Shown: one piece after another, positions 15,187 through 23,207 of the stretch
How positions within the stretch are numbered: the stretch's first letter is position 1
How the letters are laid out: each line of letters starts with the position of its first letter
DNA from: a virus
IMG/VR virus record: IMGVR_UViG_3300025759_000488
Span: 1-29,042 of that record
Strand: one strand, 5' to 3'
DNA: 29,042 bases
Position numbers and translations under genes: made by a program
Notes under the pieces: generated by a model
Seen by the model: the letters and a program-made list of their open reading frames with translations, nothing else
The model's database searches: none
What the model was told of the DNA's origin: nothing

Positions 15187-15528
15187 ATGAACGTAAGAAC
15201 ACAATTAGGACTATTTGGATTATTATTTGTAGCAATAGCATTAGTATTTACTGGTGTTAATGCAGAAACAAAAAAACCCCAAGAACTGGGGTGTAGAAGT
15301 ATACAAGATTTTAAGAGGGTTGTTGTAGAAGGTCACAAAGAAAAGTTAATATTTCGTGGTATATCAGCTAGAGGTCATGTAACTTTTATACATTTAAATA
15401 CTGATACCCAAACATGGACCGCATCAATAGTCAAACCAAGTGATACACAATCTATGTGTTTAGTAGATGCAGGGTTTACTGGTGAACTTGTAGATAATAA
15501 AGACTCAATTAAAGCATTTAAATGGTAA
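15187..15528 (+). CDS. Small exported hypothetical protein
   Basis: A 113-residue protein with a clear signal peptide (hydrophobic LGLFGLLFVAIALVFTGVNA, likely cut after the final VNA), followed by about 87 mature residues with beta-strand character (LIFRGISARGHVTFIHLNTD, then WTASIVKP). Two Cys remain after cleavage (GCRSI and MCLVDAG), enough for one disulfide. It should lie in the periplasm. No family is recognised. ATG 15187 follows GGAG. It is the last + strand gene, and the - strand terminator lies inside it. Confidence 0.7.
   Translation: MNVRTQLGLFGLLFVAIALVFTGVNAETKKPQELGCRSIQDFKRVVVEGHKEKLIFRGISARGHVTFIHLNTDTQTWTASIVKPSDTQSMCLVDAGFTGELVDNKDSIKAFKW
15270..15292 (-). terminator. Intrinsic terminator of the - strand late operon
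   Basis: Read on the - strand, ACCCCA pairs with TGGGGT around a five-base GTTCT loop, then comes a T-run (six Ts). This is a standard rho-independent terminator, placed inside the coding region of the last + strand gene, about 365 bases beyond the last - strand stop codon. Confidence 0.72.
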
Positions 15529-15619
15529 AAATAGGCTAAATTCCATATAAAGCATTTTAAGCTATGCTACAGTCGATGTAGGTATAATCTGGACACTACC
15601 TACCTAAGACTATCTTTAA
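15529..15619. other. Convergent junction, no gene
   Basis: No convincing reading frame lies between the last + strand stop and the terminator stem. A weak inverted repeat (GTAGGT 15578-15583 with ACCTAC 15598-15603) and a TATAAT (15583-15588) are present, but without a good -35 or U-tract. Confidence 0.5.
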
Positions 15620-15655
15620 GACCCTCTCTGCTTCATCCTAGAGGGTCATTTTTTT
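15620..15655 (+). terminator. Intrinsic terminator of the + strand block
   Basis: GACCCTCT (15620-15627) pairs with AGAGGGTC (15640-15647) in an eight-pair stem, followed by seven Ts. It ends right at the stop codon of the first - strand gene. Read on the other strand there is no U-tract, so it acts for + strand transcripts only. Confidence 0.88.
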
Positions 15656-15910
15656 CTAACGTCTATAATTTTTGGTCTTTTTAGCAATTCTTTTAGGTTG
15701 TTTAGAAAATTGCTTACCTTTCTTGGTATCTCTTCTCTTCTTCCTAGTAGTAGCAGCATACTCAGCAGAACTCATAGACTTTATAGCTGATGAAGGTAGA
15801 TATCTTTCTCCTGTAGCCTTTGGTCCTTGAGTAGATGGTTTACCTGATTTGGTTCTCCACTTCTGTCTAGTCCAGTTTTTAAGACTTCTTTGAGATTTCT
15901 TTAGGGCCAT
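15656..15910 (-). CDS. Small basic conserved phage protein
   Basis: An 84-residue, very Lys/Arg-rich protein: SLKNWTRQKWRTKSGKPS, then TGERYLPSSAIKSM, SAEYAATTRKKR and a basic end. I recall close relatives in many marine phages and large environmental phage genomes, always unnamed. The charge suggests binding to packaged DNA or RNA. It starts at ATG 15910, overlapping the previous stop as TAATG, with AGAGG upstream. It is the last gene of the late operon. Confidence 0.8.
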   Translation of the reverse strand: MALKKSQRSLKNWTRQKWRTKSGKPSTQGPKATGERYLPSSAIKSMSSAEYAATTRKKRRDTKKGKQFSKQPKRIAKKTKNYRR

Positions 15911-16101
15911 TATCCTCTATACCCTCCTCCTGCTTTTTTATAAGCAGATGCTAACATTTGAGCTTTTCTTGCTGACCATTGTCCACTAGCACCGCCTTTA
16001 CTACCTGCCTTAATACGACTAAATATTCTCTTTCTTAGTGCAGGTTTTGTATAGTTACCTGCTTCGTTTACTTTACTTTTAGATTTTTTCTTAGCTGCCA
16101 A
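15910..16101 (-). CDS. Small basic conserved phage protein, TTG start
   Basis: A 63-residue basic protein. It contains NEAGNYTKPALRKRIFSRIK, then GGASGQWSARKAQMLASAYK, a pattern I remember from many marine phage genomes without known function. The start is TTG 16101, with AGGAGG six bases before it; no ATG is available near. The next gene is coupled through a TAATG overlap. The Lys/Arg content again points to nucleic acid. Confidence 0.8.
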   Translation of the reverse strand: MAAKKKSKSKVNEAGNYTKPALRKRIFSRIKAGSKGGASGQWSARKAQMLASAYKKAGGGYRG

Positions 16102-16102
16102 G

Positions 16103-16552
16103 TTATCCTCCTATAAACATTAATCGCTCATGATTTCTTCGTTTTATTAATCCTTTTAACTTTCTTCCTCCTGCAAATACCCAACGTGGAAATTCATCTG
16201 CTGCACCAATATAATCTCCTCTGTTTATTTTACGTCTTAGGGTACTGCTTTGTAGAGAACCACTACCTAAATTAAATACGAATGAGCATAACGAATCAAA
16301 CTGCCCATCCTCTAAAGGTACTTTTATTAGTCGTAATACTGCTACTTGTGACTTTCTTACATCTCTCCTTAGTAATTGGTCAGCTCGATCTTTATTTATA
16401 TCAGGATGATCTTTTGTTACTCGTTTGCCATCTAGACCCCAGATAGCTCCATACCCGATTGTCCAATGCTGGGCAGGGCATAAATAAGGAGAGGAGCTAT
16501 ACCCCTCATACAACTTAATGAGATCAAGACCTTCATCAGTCATACTTCTCAT
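16103..16552 (-). CDS. GH24 endolysin (T4 lysozyme-like)
   Basis: A 149-residue muramidase that should cut the glycan backbone of peptidoglycan at lysis. KLYEGYSSSPYLCPAQHW followed by TIGYG gives catalytic Glu16, Cys25 and Thr31: an E-C-T triad with the 9- and 6-residue spacing of T4 lysozyme's E11-D20-T26. Cys in the middle is also known in P1 Lyz. C-terminal helices include FDSLCSFVFNLGSGSLQSS and WVFAGGRKLKGLIKRR. No signal or SAR anchor is present, so it needs the holin to reach the wall. Its start overlaps the preceding gene by four bases. Confidence 0.92.
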   Translation of the reverse strand: MRSMTDEGLDLIKLYEGYSSSPYLCPAQHWTIGYGAIWGLDGKRVTKDHPDINKDRADQLLRRDVRKSQVAVLRLIKVPLEDGQFDSLCSFVFNLGSGSLQSSTLRRKINRGDYIGAADEFPRWVFAGGRKLKGLIKRRNHERLMFIGG

Positions 16553-16725
16553 TTTTTAGTTTTCTTTATTCTAGCTTGTACAGTTTTAGATAAATCTTTA
16601 AAATGAACTACTGGTTTACTAGTCTTATTATGTGTTTTACCACTATGGGTAGACCCGTTAGGCATCTTGTGTGTACCACCCTTATATTCTTTACCACTTT
16701 TAAAGTAATGCTTCACGCCTTTCAT
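16549..16725 (-). CDS. Small basic conserved phage protein
   Basis: A 58-residue Lys/His-rich protein beginning MKGVKHYFKSGKEYKG, then GTHKMPNGSTHSGKTH and HFKDLSKTVQARIKK. I remember short phage proteins with this GGTHKMPNG-x-HTGKTH pattern, of unknown role. ATG 16725 is chosen, one base after the previous stop, with AAGGGA upstream; a TTG three codons earlier is the alternative. It lies just before the endolysin. Confidence 0.75.
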   Translation of the reverse strand: MKGVKHYFKSGKEYKGGTHKMPNGSTHSGKTHNKTSKPVVHFKDLSKTVQARIKKTKK

Positions 16726-16726
16726 A

Positions 16727-16906
16727 TCATTCAAAATCCCTTACAAGTGTTTTATCAGTGTGACAATTGCATCTACACACCTTTGGATCACAATTGCACT
16801 CTATACAACTGTCACAATTACATTGCTTATTAGTATTATTATCTTCTTCTGTTTTATTTACCATGATACTACTAGTTCCCCCATAAAATACTTTCCCACT
16901 AATCAT
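16727..16906 (-). CDS. Cys-rich mini-protein
   Basis: A 59-residue frame starting at ATG 16906 (overlapping the preceding TGA as ATGA) and ending one base before the next start. Residues 29-49 hold eight cysteines and a histidine, in the order CxCxxCxxCxC, four residues, CxCxCH. Density and spacing recall metallothioneins or a small zinc-cluster protein. The first 20 residues (MISGKVFYGGTSSIMVNKTE) contain a second possible start at Met15 with GGGGG upstream. No family is recognised. The exact fit between neighbours supports it as a real gene. Confidence 0.68.
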   Translation of the reverse strand: MISGKVFYGGTSSIMVNKTEEDNNTNKQCNCDSCIECNCDPKVCRCNCHTDKTLVRDFE

Positions 16907-17049
16907 TGTCTGTTTCTCCAGAACTCTTTACTTTTTAGATACTTTTCTTTATCTACTGGTTTTACTTTAATCCACTCATCTTCAATTAATACTTTCTCAC
17001 CCTCATCTTGTATTAATGATCCTGTAGAATCAAACATAGGCTTATTCAC
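16903..17049 (-). CDS. Small hypothetical protein, GTG start
   Basis: A 48-residue acidic frame starting at GTG 17049, with GGAGG eight bases upstream, in the 325-base gap between longer genes. It reads VNKPMFDSTGSLIQDEGE, then LIEDEWIKVKPVDKEKYLKS, and ends KEFWRNRQ. Its stop overlaps the start of the Cys-rich gene as ATGA. No family is recognised. Confidence 0.62.
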   Translation of the reverse strand: MNKPMFDSTGSLIQDEGEKVLIEDEWIKVKPVDKEKYLKSKEFWRNRQ

Positions 17050-17061
17050 TAAATACCTCCT

Positions 17062-17340
17062 TTACCATTTTACTTTGTTAGCCCAATACGCTGCTGACAT
17101 TTTACCCTTGGCTATGTTTCTACCATGTCTAGCCTTAAATGATTTTCTTCTAGCTGTTTGTCTTGACGATTCTCCTTTCTTAGGTTTACCAGCAGTTTTA
17201 ACTCCTTGCTGACCAAACCGTATTAGCTTTACCTTAGTACCTTCTTTAGCTAGTACGGCATGAGATTTTTTAGGATGACTTGGTGTTCTCTTAGGTTTAT
17301 TGTATCCAGAGAATGTTTCTTTACCTTTTTTAATTGCCAT
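17062..17340 (-). CDS. Conserved basic phage protein (DUF6321-like)
   Basis: A 92-residue basic protein with ETFSGYNKPKRTPSHPKKSH, then KVKLIRFGQQGVKTAGKP and a strongly conserved-looking end, FKARHGRNIAKGKMSAAYWA. I remember this pattern from many marine phages under a DUF name (I believe DUF6321). Function unknown; the combination of basic residues and a compact aromatic end suggests a nucleic-acid or virion-associated role. It overlaps the holin stop as TAATG. Confidence 0.85.
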   Translation of the reverse strand: MAIKKGKETFSGYNKPKRTPSHPKKSHAVLAKEGTKVKLIRFGQQGVKTAGKPKKGESSRQTARRKSFKARHGRNIAKGKMSAAYWANKVKW

Positions 17341-17801
17341 TACGAACTACTCCTAGATCTTTGTAAGGCTCTACTTCCAAACCAGAATGAGATAATAGCA
17401 GCAAATATTCCTTGAGTTTCTTCATCCCACAGTGTTTGTATAGCCATTTCCCATACAACTCCATCTGTATATATTAAACCATACATAGCTGTACCTTTTA
17501 TTACTGCAAATAAAGTAAAGAATAAATATGTTATAACTGGTCTAACTGATGCTCTCAAAGCAGACATAAATCCTGTAGTCTTTAATGACTGATCGTGTTT
17601 GTATATTGCCTTAGTCTCACTAATATCAGCTTCTATATTTAGTGCTTCAATCTTCTGAACATGTTCTAGTTTAGATGCTTCCAGTTGTCTGTCCATCATG
17701 GCTAATTCATGCTTACGATCTTGCCAATCATTGACCATGTCGAACACTTTAGGTAAGGCTGATCCAGCAAATCCAATTAATGATCCTAGTATAGTAATCA
17801 T
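17340..17801 (-). CDS. Holin, three-TM type (GTA-holin-like)
   Basis: A 153-residue membrane protein resembling the three-TM holins of gene transfer agents and phages. There is an N-terminal hydrophobic stretch (ITILGSLIGFAGSALPKVF), a long charged helical middle, the signature RASVRPVITYLFFTLFAVIK, and a final helix GIFAAIISFWFGSRALQR with a short basic/Ser tail. It would permeabilise the inner membrane and release the endolysin. It overlaps the upstream MscS-like gene by four bases (ATGA), and the endolysin lies five genes downstream. Confidence 0.8.
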   Translation of the reverse strand: MITILGSLIGFAGSALPKVFDMVNDWQDRKHELAMMDRQLEASKLEHVQKIEALNIEADISETKAIYKHDQSLKTTGFMSALRASVRPVITYLFFTLFAVIKGTAMYGLIYTDGVVWEMAIQTLWDEETQGIFAAIISFWFGSRALQRSRSSS

Positions 17802-18121
17802 TCTTTAGGCTCCTCTATTATCTTTTCTATCTTGAGAAACTTAATTCTCTCATTAGGTACATATCTCCATACATGACCTCGACCATTAGATATGGCAAAT
17901 ACACTCTCGTATATACCTACCTTAACTAGTATGGCTCGATCTCCATCTATAATACATTTGTCACCCTCATTAAAACTACCATCGAATTTAAATCTAATAC
18001 CAGTAATAAAGTTTGTTATTAGATCCTTAATAAAGAAACCAAGTCCTAAACTAAGGAATATTGCTATTAGTGGTACTAAAGCATTAGTAAGGTCTAGAGA
18101 TATACTGTCCAGTGATTGCAT
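17798..18121 (-). CDS. Minimal MscS-like membrane protein
   Basis: A 107-residue protein with one hydrophobic helix (ALVPLIAIFLSLGLGFFIKD, about residues 14-33) followed by ITGIRFKFDGSFNEGDKCII, DGDRAILVKVGIYESVFAIS and YVPNERI. This is the order of the pore helix TM3 plus beta-domain of small-conductance mechanosensitive channels (in E. coli: GLALQGSLSNLAAG, FRAGEYV, G-x-V-x-x-V, IPNGKI). The TM1, TM2 and C-terminal cage domains are absent. It sits directly upstream of the holin with a coupled start, suggesting a lysis or turgor role. The homology is by eye. Confidence 0.62.
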   Translation of the reverse strand: MQSLDSISLDLTNALVPLIAIFLSLGLGFFIKDLITNFITGIRFKFDGSFNEGDKCIIDGDRAILVKVGIYESVFAISNGRGHVWRYVPNERIKFLKIEKIIEEPKE

Positions 18122-21100
18122 TATATGTTACTCTTAGCTTTTTTAGATTTATATATTTTAGTTACTTCTACTAGTAAAGCAGTTTCATCTTTTGTAAGGT
18201 CAAAGTTACTTATATATTCTGCTCTTTCATTTTCATATTGAGGGAGATAGCCATTTTCTTGCATCCACCTTACACCACTATTTCTAGGTGTTTTAGGTAA
18301 TTTATCTAATGTGCCTAACAATCCTAAATGAAAAAGAGAATTAAATTCTCTAGCAACGTAACCTTTTGCGTCATTTAATACACTTTTAATCATATCTTTT
18401 TTACCTGAATCATTATAATTTAAATACTTTTCAGACACTATAGCATCCTGTAGTATTCTTTCTGCAAAGTTACTTGTTAGCATCGCTAGTTCTCTGTCGT
18501 AATCAGGAATGTTAGTTCTTTTAAACAGCCTCCATTCTGCAAGTCCTAATCTTTCAAACTCTTTTTCTATATAGTTTCTTCTTCTTTTTCTAAACCCACC
18601 ATAAAATTGTTTTCCTAAAGGAGAAATATTGGTTAAAGGTTCTGGATTAAGAACAGAATATCTAACTCTTGGTACGGTTGTTTGTCCTGTTTTTATATCT
18701 CTGGAATATTCTACATCTTCTTCAAATATAAATGTACCATCTTTTTGTCTTATTACGCCACTGTAAGGGCTTTTTAACATTGAGTATCCGTAAGGAACAT
18801 TTTTAAAAATTGCATCTAAAAAGTTAGCCTTGAATCCTTGACTACTTCTAGCATCGTGTAGCAATCTAGCCATGTCATCAAATCCAAAAGCGTTTGTTTC
18901 TGCTAGTAGTTCAGCGCCTAGCTTTAGTGGTGTAGCTAACGCACCAAATATACTTCCCATAGCTCTACCCACACCATTTAATAACTCTTCTTTACTGTTA
19001 GCATCTCCTGATAAAATACCTTCTAGAAAATTTTTATCAATCTCTTTCCATATTCCAGATCTACTAGAAGGACCACCTAATGCTTTCATGGTGTCTAAAA
19101 GCCAAGCCTCTTTAAAATCTCCCATGTTGCTTTTTCCATCTAGTTGCTCACCAAATTGAACTATACCATCAGCAAACCATAAAGCAGGAGCTAGAGGATA
19201 CCAAGTACCTATATCTTGTGCATTACCTGTATCATCTATAAGATCATGCCAAAGCTCACCACCAAGTTCAGATGTTCTTATAGCATACGCCATTAGTAAT
19301 AATGATGCTCCACTTGCCTGTCTACTGAGAGCCTTTATTCCTTCTTGTTGTAGATATGTATTACCTTCCTTTCCAAAACCTCTTGTTGTTTTTGCTATAG
19401 CTTCAGGTAAACCTACAGGAGAATGTTCGTACATAAACTTCATACTATTTATCATAAACTTAGGAAAGGGTGCTAGTGCAGATCCTACATAAGGAACATT
19501 AGATAATTTGTTTATCGTTTCTACAGCAAATCTAGTTAAGGCATTGTCACCTCGTATATTAGCTTGGTAGTTATATTCCATAGCCCATTGCATACCGTCT
19601 GCTATAAAACGATCATCAATATCTTGTATTTTACCTGTCCTTATAAAATCATCAAGATCTAAATTTTCTCTTGACATAGATTGTCTTAACCCTACTATAA
19701 AAGATTGAGACTTCATATATTTGTCTTGTACACTATTTAGTACATTTGCATGAATTAGACCACGTTCCAAAGGGTCAAATCCATAGCCTAATACTTTATT
19801 TACAAATCCACCTTTATCTCCGTTCATAGTCTGAGCTATCTTAGCAGTTTGCAAGTAACCTTCTGGACCTTTTATTAACTCAGCAGCTAAAGGTTTCTTA
19901 GACATTATTAACTTAGCCATTTCATTATACTCTTGAGGAGATAACAAAGAAGTTAAATGCTCAAAACCATCAGAAAGATTAACAGGACGAATAGTATTTC
20001 CTGTAATTTTTGCCATAGACATTGTTATTATGTTATCAAAAGTTCTTGTGGTGCAATCCATAGGGCTTCTAATTAACCCACCCATAACATTACGACAAGT
20101 TGTAGCAGGTTGAGCAATCATACCTAGTCTAATCATTCTGTTCCACTGATCACCTCTATGTGCAGTAGGACCATATACTTTACTCATCTTGTCTATGTTA
20201 TTTCGTTCTGCAAGTAAAGAAGTATAATATGCCTCTGTTTCTTTGCTAAGTTCTGTTGTTCCTATTACCTCCTGTGCATATTGTCTACCATCTTTTATAC
20301 CTCTAAATCCTGCCTCTGTACGCATACCACTTGTAATCTTTTGAAAGTTACCACCAAAAGTTACATCTAACTCTTTTTCAATAGCTATCTTCCTAGCTTT
20401 TTTACTTAAACCACTTAACTTACCTAATGTAGATGCAGATTTATATACTGTACCTCTATAGGCTTTTGATAATGTTTCACCCATCATCACGCCTAGCATC
20501 TCTATATTACTAACACCATGAGAATCTAGTATTTTTACAAATTCAGAAGCATTAAAACCTTTAGGTTGATTAGCTAAAACATCCTCTACCATAACGGATA
20601 TTGCTTTATTAGGATTATAAGATATACCAGAATCTTGTATGATATCTAAAAAAGCTCCATTTACTCTTTTTACTGCTGACTCTGATAAAACAAACTCAAC
20701 ACCTTTATCTAACTCATCTAGTTCTTCTTTAGTAACTCCTCTTGCTTCTAAAACCTCTTTCATCTCTTTTTGAAAATCTTTGTAACCTAACTTTGCTCTT
20801 TCAGTGTTATATACTTTAGCAGCACCTTGAATTTGTCTTTCTATTTTCATAGTAACTTTAGCATCAAAAGGATCAACTAATTTTACTTTATCTATGTTTA
20901 CTTCCTTAGTTATAGCATCACCTAACTCATCAAAACCTACATTAACAGTGTAAGTATTTTTATCTGTATTAATACTATCTACATAAGCCATACGATCTAC
21001 TGCATCACCTTTTACTATACTTCTGTCATTAACTTGAACAAAACTACCTTCGACTACTTTACCATCAAGAAATGCTTTACCTGCTTCTGAGTTTTCTAAA

Positions 21101-21810
21101 TAAATTCTTTTACCTTCTGCTACATTTTGCATCATAGTATCAGATTTACTTAAAGCCTTTAACCCTCTACCTGCAAGACCTATAGCTGCTCCTGGAACAA
21201 TAGCAGATGCAGCAGCTAATCCTGCTTGAGCAAAGTCATAGCCATCTTCTCTATAATTTATTCTTCGTTCTACACCTTGTATTTCAGCATCTGTTAAAAC
21301 ACTAGCTACGGTATCTGTAGCGATACCTGCCATAGCAGAGTTAAGAGTAGCTTTACGACCTACTTGTAAGGATGTTTGCAAACCTGCTCTTACTGCACCA
21401 TATGCAGATGCCTTTGTCGCAACACTGGCAATACCTCCAGTAGCTATCCCTAAATACGTCATGGGATCAGTAAAAATAGCAGAGGCGTAATCCCAAAATG
21501 CTTGAACATTAGAAGCAGAATCATCTTCCCAAAAACTAGGCAATGCACGATATACTTCATAAGATTGTCTTAGTTCCTCTTTTTGCTCATCGTTGAGGTC
21601 ACCATTTGTTGCACTCCAGAGTTGATATGCATCAACCGTGTTAGTATCTACCTCTCTAAAATTTTCATAAAAAGCATCTAAAATTTCTTCATCCGTACTT
21701 AGAACATGGTCCTCACCAAAACTATCGTATAATACATTACGAGTATTATTTAAAAACTCTTTGTTTTCTAAAAGTTTTTCATAGCTAAGATTATCCATAG
21801 AATTTTTCAT
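18121..21810 (-). CDS. Large internal virion protein (1229 residues)
   Basis: The longest gene of the window. Size and place, after the tail/fibre genes and before lysis, match the large ejected internal proteins of T7-like phages (gp16-type). An acidic helical N terminus is followed by Gly/Ala-rich amphipathic segments (about residues 105-215, such as TYLGIATGGIASVATKASAY and AGLAAASAIVPGAAIGLAGR) that could insert in a membrane. A long mixed region follows, then a basic RKRRRNYIEKEF stretch near the end. No lysozyme or transglycosylase motif is evident. Start ATG 21810 has only a weak ribosome site; Met5 is an alternative. Confidence 0.7.
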   Translation of the reverse strand: MKNSMDNLSYEKLLENKEFLNNTRNVLYDSFGEDHVLSTDEEILDAFYENFREVDTNTVDAYQLWSATNGDLNDEQKEELRQSYEVYRALPSFWEDDSASNVQAFWDYASAIFTDPMTYLGIATGGIASVATKASAYGAVRAGLQTSLQVGRKATLNSAMAGIATDTVASVLTDAEIQGVERRINYREDGYDFAQAGLAAASAIVPGAAIGLAGRGLKALSKSDTMMQNVAEGKRIYLENSEAGKAFLDGKVVEGSFVQVNDRSIVKGDAVDRMAYVDSINTDKNTYTVNVGFDELGDAITKEVNIDKVKLVDPFDAKVTMKIERQIQGAAKVYNTERAKLGYKDFQKEMKEVLEARGVTKEELDELDKGVEFVLSESAVKRVNGAFLDIIQDSGISYNPNKAISVMVEDVLANQPKGFNASEFVKILDSHGVSNIEMLGVMMGETLSKAYRGTVYKSASTLGKLSGLSKKARKIAIEKELDVTFGGNFQKITSGMRTEAGFRGIKDGRQYAQEVIGTTELSKETEAYYTSLLAERNNIDKMSKVYGPTAHRGDQWNRMIRLGMIAQPATTCRNVMGGLIRSPMDCTTRTFDNIITMSMAKITGNTIRPVNLSDGFEHLTSLLSPQEYNEMAKLIMSKKPLAAELIKGPEGYLQTAKIAQTMNGDKGGFVNKVLGYGFDPLERGLIHANVLNSVQDKYMKSQSFIVGLRQSMSRENLDLDDFIRTGKIQDIDDRFIADGMQWAMEYNYQANIRGDNALTRFAVETINKLSNVPYVGSALAPFPKFMINSMKFMYEHSPVGLPEAIAKTTRGFGKEGNTYLQQEGIKALSRQASGASLLLMAYAIRTSELGGELWHDLIDDTGNAQDIGTWYPLAPALWFADGIVQFGEQLDGKSNMGDFKEAWLLDTMKALGGPSSRSGIWKEIDKNFLEGILSGDANSKEELLNGVGRAMGSIFGALATPLKLGAELLAETNAFGFDDMARLLHDARSSQGFKANFLDAIFKNVPYGYSMLKSPYSGVIRQKDGTFIFEEDVEYSRDIKTGQTTVPRVRYSVLNPEPLTNISPLGKQFYGGFRKRRRNYIEKEFERLGLAEWRLFKRTNIPDYDRELAMLTSNFAERILQDAIVSEKYLNYNDSGKKDMIKSVLNDAKGYVAREFNSLFHLGLLGTLDKLPKTPRNSGVRWMQENGYLPQYENERAEYISNFDLTKDETALLVEVTKIYKSKKAKSNI

Positions 21811-21829
21811 GTGTATATGCTTTCTTTAA

Positions 21830-23206
21830 TTAATTTATTTTTCTAATGTTTTCAAAATTAGAGGAAACAACATACCTGTTTCTGTCTATAACGTAAAGAT
21901 GAGCTAAAGTATTACTATTAGGATCTCTTGTTGTTTTTGCGTCTTTTCTGTATTTTTTTATAAATGCTTCTCTGTCATCTGTATTTGCTAAGTTCATAAG
22001 TTGTTCAAAAGATAGTTTAGTTCCTTCAGATAAATCTACAGTAGGAACAGAAGACTTTATCTTTTTAGCATTTGGTTTATTTGTTATAGGTTTTGAAGAC
22101 CGTTTGTTTGTACCTCCAGTCATTCTTTCCTGAAAAATATCCATTTGTGTTTTTCCATCTGCACCTATTGGAGTAGTTAAAAATTGTTGTGTTGCAGAAA
22201 CTGCACTATTTACATTTGTATTATTAAAAATAGATGTAGAACCCCTCATAGTTTCCTCTTTTATTTTCATAAATTCTTTTACTTGTCTTTGTATGGTTTC
22301 AGGTAAACCTGCTAAGTCACTGTTACTTAGGGAAGACTTATTAACCACTGCTGCTAGTTGTTGTAATCGATCAGGATTTTTATTTATAATTAGATTTTTT
22401 AAATCATTTAATTGTCTAGGAACTTCTGTTACAAGATTTTTTTCAAATGTTTCATACTTTTTAGCTTTACGAGTCTCTCTTTGAATATCTGCTAACATCT
22501 TAGGAGGTAAATCAGGAATAGTTGATGCTTCTCCTTTAGTTCTTACTTCTTCCATATAATCCATAGCATCAGAATATGCCTGTTCACCTTCTTCAGGTGT
22601 TCTAAACATAGAGGAATATCGTTCTCTTACCGCATCTCTTACAGAAGGTCCAGATACTCCACCTAATAAAGTGTTCATTATATTACCAGCAATACCACCA
22701 CCGTATCTTTGTTCTTTATAATCTCTTTCTGATTTTTGTTGTGATGGTAACTTTGTACTTGTAGTACTAATCATACTAGAAGCATCCTGTAGTGCTTTAG
22801 TTGTATCTCCAGACATATCACTCAAGTCTCGTGTAGATGTTGACTCTTGAGTAAAACCTTCCATACCATCTGTTACAGTAGTTGTAGGAGTAGGGGCTTG
22901 ATTTTTAGCCATTCTAATCAACGTATCTGTTGCTAAAGCTGTATCTCCTTTAGAAGACATAAACACATTCAAAAGCACTGCTTCACTAAATTCTTTACCA
23001 GTTTCGTTAAATACGTTTATACCTATGGGAGCTATTAATTTTTTTCTATTACGAACAATTAGATTGTTCTTTTTCATTTCTTTTTCAGCTTCATTTAGTT
23101 TAGTTATACCTGTAGTTACATCAGATTCGTATTTGAGTTGATTAGCATCTCTTACTTCTTCTCTACGTTCTAATGCCCCTACTACTGCTCTTTTGAAAAA
23201 TGACAT
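21830..23206 (-). CDS. Putative virion protein
   Basis: A 458-residue mostly helical protein: charged N terminus (MSFFKRAVVGALERREEVRD), a Thr/Ser-rich low-complexity middle (APTPTTTVTDGMEGFTQEST), a Gly-rich GGGIAGNIMNTLLGGVSGPS, and a C-terminal globular part. It lies directly before the 1229-residue protein and after the acidic 162-residue protein, in the place where T7-like phages encode internal core proteins. No family is recognised; the role is inferred from position. Confidence 0.65.
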   Translation of the reverse strand: MSFFKRAVVGALERREEVRDANQLKYESDVTTGITKLNEAEKEMKKNNLIVRNRKKLIAPIGINVFNETGKEFSEAVLLNVFMSSKGDTALATDTLIRMAKNQAPTPTTTVTDGMEGFTQESTSTRDLSDMSGDTTKALQDASSMISTTSTKLPSQQKSERDYKEQRYGGGIAGNIMNTLLGGVSGPSVRDAVRERYSSMFRTPEEGEQAYSDAMDYMEEVRTKGEASTIPDLPPKMLADIQRETRKAKKYETFEKNLVTEVPRQLNDLKNLIINKNPDRLQQLAAVVNKSSLSNSDLAGLPETIQRQVKEFMKIKEETMRGSTSIFNNTNVNSAVSATQQFLTTPIGADGKTQMDIFQERMTGGTNKRSSKPITNKPNAKKIKSSVPTVDLSEGTKLSFEQLMNLANTDDREAFIKKYRKDAKTTRDPNSNTLAHLYVIDRNRYVVSSNFENIRKIN

Positions 23207-23207
23207 A

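Noticed and set aside
15578-15603. GTAGGT/ACCTAC inverted repeat as terminator
   Set aside because: Six pairs with a 14-base loop and no U-tract; the stronger hairpin just downstream accounts for termination.
16760-17212. A 150-codon + strand frame across the late region
   Set aside because: It lies antisense to the firm 92-residue basic gene and two small - strand genes with good ribosome sites; its composition is a Ser/Thr/Leu-rich shadow.
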